This document shows positions 51,511-57,129 of a stretch of 57,129 nucleotides of DNA, piece after piece. The first letter of the stretch is position 1. The number at the start of each line of letters is the position of its first letter. Location of the stretch: the NCBI GenBank assembly GCA_949293335.1, contig CASFDA010000030.1, positions 1-57,129 on the forward strand. The letters are read 5' to 3'. The stretch comes from an uncultured Spirochaetales bacterium. Lineage in GTDB: Bacteria > Spirochaetota > Spirochaetia > Sphaerochaetales > Sphaerochaetaceae. Position numbers and translations under genes: made by a program. The notes under the pieces are model-generated. The model saw only the letters and a program-made list of their open reading frames with translations, was not told the DNA's origin and ran no database searches.

Positions 51511-51541
51511 GTAAAATAGTATTTTGAAGATTCCTCGCGCA

Positions 51542-52600
51542 TCAGATATATGATGCGATTACATCTCCCATCTCAGTAGTGCCCAGGAGCTTGTCTCCAT
51601 CTTTGCAGATATCTTTCGTCCTGTAGCCATCCTGTATTGCTTTCTTCACAGCATTCTCGATAGCTTCAGCTTCATTTTTCAGTGAGAAAGAATACCTGAG
51701 CATCATTGCTGCAGAGAGTATAGTCGCAATCGGATTCGCGATGTTCTTTCCCGCAATGTCTGGCGCAGAACCATGGATAGGTTCATACAGACCGACATTT
51801 GACTGTCCAAGGGATGCAGATGCAAGCATTCCAATTGATCCTGTGATCATGCTAGCCTCGTCCGAGAGGATATCCCCGAACATGTTCTCTGTCACGATAA
51901 CATCGAACTGGGATGGATTGATCACCAGCTGCATGGCTGCATTGTCGACATAGAGGTTGTTCACTTCAACCGAAGGATAATCTTTGCTGACTTCGCTGAC
52001 GACTTCCCTCCAGAGCCTCGAAGTTTCAAGTACGTTCGCTTTGTCAACACTTGTAAGTTTCTTCCTTCTGAGCATTGCAAAGTCAAACGCTCTCCTGACA
52101 ACGCGTTCGATCTCGCTCCTTTCGTAGCTCATGACATCGTATGCGCCTGTTTCTGTCCTTTTCTTCTCCCCGAAGTAGATGCCTCCTGTGAGTTCCCGCA
52201 CAACAAGAATATCAAGGCCTTCAGGGATGAGGCTTTCCTTGAGAGGGCAGGCGGATGAAAGCTCAGGGTACATTACTGCAGGCCGCAGGTTTGAAAAGAG
52301 TCCGAGTTGAGCACGTAGTCCCAGAAGTGCCTTCTCCGGACGCTTTGAACTTTCTACGTTATCCCACTTCGGGCCACCGACAGCGCCAAGAAGGACAGAA
52401 TCTGCTTCCTTGCACTTCTTCACAGTCTCATCGGGGAGGGGAATTCCATATTTGTCAATCGCGGAACCACCTGCAAGCGTTTCGACAAAATCAAATTCAT
52501 GTCCATATTTCTTTCCGACTTTTCCAAGGACCTTTACTGCCTCAGTCACGATATCTGGGCCTATTCCGTCTCCTTTCACGAGGGCAATTGTATATTTCAA
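51542..52600 (-). CDS. leuB: 3-Isopropylmalate dehydrogenase
   Basis: A 352-residue NAD-dependent enzyme, third step of leucine synthesis. GDGIGPDIV near the N-terminus, the substrate Arg set in [33 protein letters not shown], and [21 protein letters not shown] are all canonical. The length is usual. It overlaps leuD by 4 bp and is the last gene of the operon. Confidence 0.96.
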   Translation of the reverse strand: MKYTIALVKGDGIGPDIVTEAVKVLGKVGKKYGHEFDFVETLAGGSAIDKYGIPLPDETVKKCKEADSVLLGAVGGPKWDNVESSKRPEKALLGLRAQLGLFSNLRPAVMYPELSSACPLKESLIPEGLDILVVRELTGGIYFGEKKRTETGAYDVMSYERSEIERVVRRAFDFAMLRRKKLTSVDKANVLETSRLWREVVSEVSKDYPSVEVNNLYVDNAAMQLVINPSQFDVIVTENMFGDILSDEASMITGSIGMLASASLGQSNVGLYEPIHGSAPDIAGKNIANPIATILSAAMMLRYSFSLKNEAEAIENAVKKAIQDGYRTKDICKDGDKLLGTTEMGDVIASYI

Positions 52601-53091
52601 TTGAAGCCTCCGTTCCTGACGAAATTCACAAGCCCGCCAGCATTCAGCAGATCCTGTATGAACTTTGGAAATGGTGTTGCCTGATACTCTTCATTCTTTG
52701 TGAGGTTCTTTATCACACCTGAACTGAAATCCACTTCAACTTCATCCCCTTGTTCGATTTTTTCGCTTGCTTCCTTGCATTCCATCAGAGGAAGACCGAT
52801 ATCAATTGCGTTGCGGAAGAAGATACGGCCGAAGCTTGCCGCGATCACGAGACTTATTCCGCACTCTCTCAGGGCAATCGGTGCGTGTTCGCGAGAAGAT
52901 CCGCATCCGAAATTTTCTTTTGCGACGACAATATCACCTTTTTTTACATTTTTCCTGAAATCTGGATCAATTTCTTCCATGCAGTGAGCAGCGAGGACCT
53001 CCGGGTCGCTTGAATTGAGGAAGCGGGCTGCGATGATTACGTCCGTATCGATATTGTCTCCGTATTTGAAGACTTTTCCTTTAGCATCCAT
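52597..53091 (-). CDS. leuD: 3-Isopropylmalate dehydratase small subunit
   Basis: A 164-residue swivelling-domain subunit. [17 protein letters not shown] and [15 protein letters not shown] are the family signatures. ATG 53091 shares its A with the leuC stop (TAATG); the frame is open to 53307 but that lies within leuC. The short form (about 165 residues) goes with archaeal/firmicute-style LeuC of about 420 residues, as seen here. Confidence 0.95.
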   Translation of the reverse strand: MDAKGKVFKYGDNIDTDVIIAARFLNSSDPEVLAAHCMEEIDPDFRKNVKKGDIVVAKENFGCGSSREHAPIALRECGISLVIAASFGRIFFRNAIDIGLPLMECKEASEKIEQGDEVEVDFSSGVIKNLTKNEEYQATPFPKFIQDLLNAGGLVNFVRNGGFN

Positions 53092-54362
53092 TATTTTCCC
53101 TCCATGAATTCGCGTGGGTCTGTTATCACCCCATTGACTGCACTTGCCGCTGCTGTCGCAGGAGAAGCCAGATATACCTCTGATTCTTTGTCTCCCATTC
53201 TGCCTATGAAGTTGCGGTTTGTGGTGGATACGCACCTCTCGCCCTTTGCCAGAACTCCCATATGTCCGCCCAGACATGGTCCGCAAGTCGGAGCAGAAAT
53301 CACGCATCCTGCATCAAGGAATATCTCGAGATATCCATTCTCCATTGCTTCTTTGTAGACTCTCTGCGTTGCAGGTATGATGATGCATCTGACATCTGGA
53401 TGGACCTTGTGCCCATCAAGGATTTCTGCAGCTGCCTTCAGGTCGGATATCCTTCCGTTTGTGCAGGATCCGATCACCACCTGATCGATCTTGATGTTTT
53501 TCCCTTCTTTTGCATCGTGTGTGTTCTCTGGAAGATGAGGATAGGCAACAAGAGATGGAACGTCCTCGAGGTTGATGTCATAGACTGCATCGTATTCAGC
53601 TCCTTCATCCGATGTGTAGATCCTCGGCTCTTTTGCGCCGTGTTCCCTGAGATACTTCAGCGCATTTTCGTCAACAGGGAAGAAAGCGCTCTTTGCACCA
53701 GCTTCGATCGCCATGTTCGCAATGGTGAACCTGTCATCCATCGAAAGATTCTTAATTCCTTCCCCTGTGTATTCCATCGCCTTGTAAAGCGCTCCATCAA
53801 CACCGATCTTGCCGATTATATAGAGAATGAGATCCTTTCCCGACACATACGGCCTGAACTTTCCAGAGATGTTGAACTTGATGGAGGAGGGGACTTTGAA
53901 CCAGAGCTTTCCAGTTGCCATGGCAGCCGCCATATCTGTCGATCCTATTCCTGTCGAGAATGCTCCGAGTGCTCCATAGGTACAAGTGTGGCTATCTGCT
54001 CCAACTACGATATCTCCGGCAGTCACAAGTCCTTTTTCAGGAAGGAGAGCGTGTTCGATGCCAACCCGTCCTACCTCAAAGTAGTTCTTGATTCCTTCCT
54101 TCTTTGCAAATTCCCTCATGCACTTGCACTGTTCTGCCGCCTTGATATCCTTGTTTGGAGTGAAGTGGTCTGGGGTAAGGACAATCTTGTCCTTGTCGAA
54201 AACTTTTTCCTTTCCGAATTTCGGCCATTCTTTTATTGCCACAGAACTCGTGATCTCGTTTCCAAGCACCAGATCGAGATCTGCCATGATGAGTTCTCCC
54301 GGCTTGACATATTCCTTTCCCGCACCCCGGGCAAGGATCTTTTCAGTTGCTGTACTTTTCAA
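53091..54362 (-). CDS. leuC: 3-Isopropylmalate dehydratase large subunit
   Basis: A 423-residue aconitase-family enzyme. Cluster ligands are in GSCTNGR and the C-terminal [23 protein letters not shown] and [11 protein letters not shown] are conserved. It begins at TTG 54362 after AAGGAGG, 2 bp past the leuA stop; the longer open frame up to 54407 would overlap leuA. Its short length puts it in the LeuC2/HacA-like class. Confidence 0.94.
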   Translation of the reverse strand: MKSTATEKILARGAGKEYVKPGELIMADLDLVLGNEITSSVAIKEWPKFGKEKVFDKDKIVLTPDHFTPNKDIKAAEQCKCMREFAKKEGIKNYFEVGRVGIEHALLPEKGLVTAGDIVVGADSHTCTYGALGAFSTGIGSTDMAAAMATGKLWFKVPSSIKFNISGKFRPYVSGKDLILYIIGKIGVDGALYKAMEYTGEGIKNLSMDDRFTIANMAIEAGAKSAFFPVDENALKYLREHGAKEPRIYTSDEGAEYDAVYDINLEDVPSLVAYPHLPENTHDAKEGKNIKIDQVVIGSCTNGRISDLKAAAEILDGHKVHPDVRCIIIPATQRVYKEAMENGYLEIFLDAGCVISAPTCGPCLGGHMGVLAKGERCVSTTNRNFIGRMGDKESEVYLASPATAAASAVNGVITDPREFMEGK

Positions 54363-54363
54363 T

Positions 54364-55956
54364 TCATTCCTCCTTATCCGTATGTCCAACAAGCATGTCA
54401 CCTTCATCGGTGTCCACGACCTGATCTATCTCGTTGCTTTTCATTACCTTTCCGTCAATCATCCTGTTCACAGCTTGCATCAGGGCAAGAAGGGAAGCTT
54501 CAATCACGTCTGTTGAAAGTCCTCTTCCTCTGTACATCGCTTTCCCGTCAGAAATCTTTACGAAAACTTCTCCTTGTGCGTCACGGTGCGCGGTGACTGC
54601 CTCAAGCTGGTACTCCAGCAGGCTGAAAGGATGCTTTATTATCTTCTCTACGCATCTGAAAGACGCGTAGATAGGGCCGCTTCCAATCGCAACGCCCTGC
54701 ATCTCCTTACCGTCTTTTTCAAGTGTTATGCATGCTGTCGATGTAATCCCGTTGCCACTGTTCACCACATAGTTCTTCATCTTCCAGTGATGTTCGTTGC
54801 TGAAAGTGTCTCTTGTTCCTACAAGGGCGATGATATCGTTGTCCATGATCTGCTTCTTTCTGTCCGAAAGCTGCTTGAAAGACTCAAAGAGTTTCTTTAT
54901 CTCGTCCTCCTCGAGATTGTATCCGAGTTCCTCAAGCTTTCTGGTGAAAGCATGTATTCCAGAGTGCTTTCCCAAAACCAGGTTCGTCTTGTTCACTCCT
55001 ACAGATTCAGGTGACATGATCTCATATGTGAGGCTGTTTGCCATAATTCCGTGCTGATGGATTCCGGATTCGTGCGCAAAAGCGTTTTCCCCGACAATCG
55101 CCTTTGACGGACTGATCTTCACTCCTGTGATAGAAGAGAGCAGGCGGGATGTACGATAGATCTCTGTCGAGTTGACATTCGTATAGAGTCCATATTTTCC
55201 CTCTCTCGTCTTGAGTGCCATGACAACCTCTTCAAGAGCAGCATTTCCGGCCCTTTCACCGATTCCAGAGACCGCACACTCAAACTGCCTTGCACCTGCT
55301 TCAAGTCCGCTGATCGTATTTGCTACGGCCATTCCCAGATCATTGTGACAATGCATGCTCAGCCTTGCTTTGTCAGATACAGGGACATGTTCCCTCACAT
55401 AGCGCACCATGTTGGCAATTTCTTCTGGGGTAGAGTAGCCGACAGTGTCTGGAAGATTTATGGTCCTTGCTCCCGCATTGATCGCCCCTTCAACTACCCG
55501 GCACATGTAATCAAGATCAGTTCTCGTCGCATCTTCGAGACTGAATTCAATGTCAGGACAAAGGGAACTGGCATATTTCACCATTTCCACGATCCTTTCA
55601 TATGCGTCATCTCTTGAGAGTTTCAACTTATATTCAAGATGGAGATCCGATGTGGCCAGAAAAACATGGATGCGAGGGGAAACAGCGCATTTCACAGCTT
55701 CATATGATGCATCGATATCCTTCTTGAGCGCCCTGGAAAGCGAACATACCGTTGCATTCTTGATGATTCCGGCTATGCTCTTCACGCTCTCAAAATCCCC
55801 CGGACTAGAGATTGCGAAACCAGCTTCGATAATGTCTGCCCCCAGTGCCTCGATCTGTCTAGCCATCCTCAGCTTCTCTTCGAGGTTCATGCTGTATCCA
55901 GGAGCCTGTTCCCCGTCTCTGAGCGTAGTGTCGAACACATAGACTCTATCTGACAT
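54364..55956 (-). CDS. leuA: 2-Isopropylmalate synthase
   Basis: A 530-residue enzyme, first committed and feedback-inhibited step. The catalytic TIM barrel shows [16 protein letters not shown] at the N-terminus, [15 protein letters not shown] with metal-binding His residues, and [17 protein letters not shown] linker is followed by a LeuA_dimer regulatory domain (about 400-515). Citramalate synthase is an alternative in the family, but length, motifs and operon fit LeuA. An SD (GGAGG) precedes ATG 55956. It is controlled by the upstream attenuator. Confidence 0.93.
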   Translation of the reverse strand: MSDRVYVFDTTLRDGEQAPGYSMNLEEKLRMARQIEALGADIIEAGFAISSPGDFESVKSIAGIIKNATVCSLSRALKKDIDASYEAVKCAVSPRIHVFLATSDLHLEYKLKLSRDDAYERIVEMVKYASSLCPDIEFSLEDATRTDLDYMCRVVEGAINAGARTINLPDTVGYSTPEEIANMVRYVREHVPVSDKARLSMHCHNDLGMAVANTISGLEAGARQFECAVSGIGERAGNAALEEVVMALKTREGKYGLYTNVNSTEIYRTSRLLSSITGVKISPSKAIVGENAFAHESGIHQHGIMANSLTYEIMSPESVGVNKTNLVLGKHSGIHAFTRKLEELGYNLEEDEIKKLFESFKQLSDRKKQIMDNDIIALVGTRDTFSNEHHWKMKNYVVNSGNGITSTACITLEKDGKEMQGVAIGSGPIYASFRCVEKIIKHPFSLLEYQLEAVTAHRDAQGEVFVKISDGKAMYRGRGLSTDVIEASLLALMQAVNRMIDGKVMKSNEIDQVVDTDEGDMLVGHTDKEE

Positions 55957-55976
55957 TCCTTACCTCCATTTTTCAT

Positions 55977-56004
55977 AAAAAAAAGGACTCAACCTAACGA
56001 GTCC
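55977..56004 (-). terminator. Attenuator terminator of the leu operon
   Basis: GGACTC (55985-55990) pairs with GAGTCC (55999-56004), 8-nt loop, followed on the minus strand by eight U residues (55977-55984), all 20-50 bp before leuA. A terminator between a leader ORF and the first structural gene is the classical attenuation signature. Confidence 0.8.
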
Positions 56005-56024
56005 CCGAAGTGCATGACAAAAAG

Positions 56025-56040
56025 TCTGACCTCGGTCAGA
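56025..56040 (-). promoter_or_regulatory. Stem-loop in the leu leader, overlapping the leader ORF end
   Basis: TCTGAC (56025-56030) pairs with GTCAGA (56035-56040) around a tetraloop, and is followed in the transcript by a short U-run. It covers the stop codon region of the leader ORF, so a ribosome stalled on the preceding leucine codons would affect its folding. It could be a pause hairpin or a first terminator. Confidence 0.5.
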
Positions 56041-56092
56041 TCTTTAGTAGAAGTGCCATGCCAAAACAAGATTTCATAGCACTTTTATGCAT
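56036..56092 (-). CDS. leuL: Candidate leu leader peptide with three adjacent Leu codons
   Basis: An 18-codon ORF, MHKSAMKSCFGMALLLKI, too short for ordinary gene calling. The Leu codons are CTT CTA CTA, directly before the stem-loop at 56025-56040. AGAGAGGG lies about 6-8 nt upstream of ATG 56092. A second ATG at 56077 would give a 13-codon version. TTGACA at 56108-56113 plus CATAAA 18 bp further would start transcription near 56078, favouring the shorter leaderless version; in either case the LLL run is translated. AAGTGC at the start and GCACTT in the Leu region can pair, giving the alternative fold needed for attenuation. Confidence 0.6.
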   Translation of the reverse strand: MHKSAMKSCFGMALLLKI

Positions 56093-56113
56093 CAATGCAC
56101 CCTCTCTTGTCAA
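56084..56113 (-). promoter_or_regulatory. Possible leu operon promoter
   Basis: A perfect TTGACA (56113-56108) with CATAAA at 56089-56084, spacing 18. The -10 is only fair. If used, transcription begins at about 56078, just before the internal ATG of the leader ORF. Confidence 0.4.
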
Positions 56114-56152
56114 CATGAAAAAATGATCTGACCAAGACATTTTCTTTCAGTC

Positions 56153-56938
56153 TCAGACTGCTGGGTCTTGCTGCCCCCTCATATTGTTCAATTGCTCGAT
56201 TTGCTCAGTTGCAAGGTAATATGTTCCTTCATATTCACCACCGGTGATCCTTACAATTGCAGTGACAACATCTCCAGTCTCTCTGTCGCTGGTTGTCCAG
56301 TCTTCAAATGTTGATATCGAATCATCATATGGAGGATTAAATGTCATTTTCTCGTATACTGAGTCGTCTTCGGCTACTCCTTCGCCTTTAATATCATATT
56401 GTTTTCCTGATATTAAAACGCCAGCCAGAGTCCCACGTATAATCATATTTGGTGAAGATGATACTATCTGATATAAACCCTCACTGTTGACGATGGGTTG
56501 TATATCACCGCTAAATTTTTCATTGTACTCAGCTTCTGTTACTTCTGAGTTGTTTATAAAATATTGTGGCTCTTCTCCACTGTTCTGAATATTGGATAAG
56601 ATCAAAACGGTCAGACCATTTTCAATTTTTTCATATGTGCATTCTGATTTTATACTTTCGTTTTCTTGAATACTGTGGACGATCGTTGTAAGGACTATAT
56701 CTCCATTACTGTCAATGTAATCAAAATACACGTCACTTTTCATATACTCTATTTGCATGTTACTTGCAGAGTCATTCCAGTCAACTTCAAGTATGGGCAT
56801 AACAGAATCAAATGCTTCTGAAGGCATTGCTCCGTCAGCTGGGTCAGGTGCATTTGTATTTGATGACGTGTTGATGTTTCCATCGCACGAAGCGAAGACT
56901 AGAACAAACAATAAGATAAATATAGCGGATTTCCTCAT
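56153..56938 (-). CDS. Lipoprotein of unknown function
   Basis: A 261-residue lipoprotein. The signal peptide MRKSAIFILLFVLVFASC has the lipobox VFASC (Cys 18). It is followed by an Asn/Ser/Pro linker (residues 20-40) and an acidic beta-rich domain with several Asp-Tyr-Ile and Gly-Glu-Tyr turns. An SD (GGAGGAAGAG) is directly before ATG 56938. It lies between the leu leader and the repeat element at the contig end. I do not recognise the domain; surface-exposed or periplasmic location is inferred from the lipobox. Confidence 0.75.
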   Translation of the reverse strand: MRKSAIFILLFVLVFASCDGNINTSSNTNAPDPADGAMPSEAFDSVMPILEVDWNDSASNMQIEYMKSDVYFDYIDSNGDIVLTTIVHSIQENESIKSECTYEKIENGLTVLILSNIQNSGEEPQYFINNSEVTEAEYNEKFSGDIQPIVNSEGLYQIVSSSPNMIIRGTLAGVLISGKQYDIKGEGVAEDDSVYEKMTFNPPYDDSISTFEDWTTSDRETGDVVTAIVRITGGEYEGTYYLATEQIEQLNNMRGQQDPAV

Positions 56939-56988
56939 CTCTTCCTCCAGTATATAAGCCTACCCCTCCCCGGTTGATATTTGTCCAC

Positions 56989-57129
56989 TTTAAACAATAT
57001 GAAGTGACCTCGGATTTGCCGGATCGTGGATTCGGCAATACCATAGTCAAAAACTAAGAGGCTTGCCTTACCGCATGCAAAAGGAGATCACTTCAAAATG
57101 TTAACAAAAGAGATTGTAAGAGCAATTGG
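56989..57129 (+). mobile_element. End of a multi-copy insertion element (right contig end)
   Basis: An inverted, identical copy of 1-140 (56989-57128). It contains the TTGCCG/CGGCAA hairpin, an AAGGAG motif (57081-57086) and the start of an ORF at 57098. The contig ends 32 bases into the ORF. See the left end for the argument that these are insertion-element edges. Confidence 0.7.
57098..57129 (+). CDS. Start of probable transposase ORF (partial, runs off contig)
   Basis: ATG 57098 opens a frame reading MLTKEIVRAI before the contig ends, identical to the copy at the left end. The AAGGAG is 11 bases upstream, somewhat far. Too short for family assignment. Confidence 0.4.
   Translation, partial: MLTKEIVRAI

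Noticed and set aside
53262-54596. Long plus-strand open frame opposite leuC (444 codons)
   Set aside because: It lies fully over leuC and the end of leuA with their conserved motifs; its composition is typical of an antisense shadow.
55957-56150. A T-box leader controlling the leu operon
   Set aside because: No T-box consensus or specifier-loop architecture is seen; the short Leu-codon ORF plus terminator explains the region better.
1-57129. A linear replicon with inverted terminal repeats, as in Borrelia
   Set aside because: The content is core chromosomal (typA, fusA, mfd, aro, leu). The repeat ends inside an ORF rather than at a hairpin, and its length fits an assembly overlap at a multi-copy element.
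1-57129. tRNA or rRNA genes
   Set aside because: I looked for cloverleaf-like ends and conserved T-arm strings while reading the gaps and saw none; a covariance-model search was not possible, so a missed tRNA cannot be excluded.

Overview
The window looks like one contig from a bacterium of the phylum Spirochaetota. A lineage near Sphaerochaeta/Treponema is my tentative guess; no database search was possible. The pointers are two EF-G-type GTPases side by side, a bacterial XPB-type helicase, a fused AroD-AroE enzyme, and a gene style mixing strong Shine-Dalgarno (SD) sites with genes that have none. The contig begins and ends in the same 140-bp sequence in opposite orientation. Each copy carries the first ten codons of an ORF pointing off the contig, so the contig probably stops at two copies of a multi-copy insertion element.

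Layout. 1-1500: repeat end, then an AAA ATPase of the AAA_14/DUF4143 type framed by two copies of a 46-bp repeat. 1917-7410: typA, then a TPP-riboswitch-controlled thiamine salvage operon (thiD, tenA, thiM, thiE, HAD phosphatase). 7411-10209: accessory patch with an orphan ParA plus ribbon-helix-helix pair, AT-rich DNA, a truncated surface-protein-like ORF and the 3' remnant of an IS110-family transposase. 10210-23236: housekeeping block with a UvrD/PcrA helicase, an rRNA m5C methyltransferase, a PAP2-like membrane protein, a beta-hydroxyacid dehydrogenase, Maf, an ABC-F ATPase, the aroDE fusion, and an aroK-aroC-XPB helicase-partner operon. 23370-39290: membrane protein, dGTPase, nrdR, ACT-domain protein, CysQ/IMP-type phosphatase divergent from mfd, trmB, EF-G-like/XRE regulator/EF-G, a ClC transporter, a periplasmic TPR protein and an aldehyde dehydrogenase.

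39336-50097 is an AT-rich accessory island: Phd-PIN toxin-antitoxin pair, N-formylglutamate amidohydrolase-like enzyme, tyrosine recombinase, and a type I restriction-modification system (hsdM-hsdS-hsdR) with a half-size HsdS. The same 9-mer, in the coding context of the HsdS LxQRK motif, lies just upstream of the recombinase, just downstream in inverted orientation, and in hsdS itself. I read this as a candidate recombination-driven specificity switch and consider it the most interesting part of the window.

50098-56938: a BrnQ branched-chain amino-acid transporter, the leuA-leuC-leuD-leuB operon and a lipoprotein. Upstream of leuA there is a small ORF with three adjacent leucine codons, a hairpin and a Rho-independent terminator, an attenuator layout. 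Several genes without SD sites have a TATAAT-like hexamer only 6-8 nt before the start codon, suggesting leaderless mRNAs.
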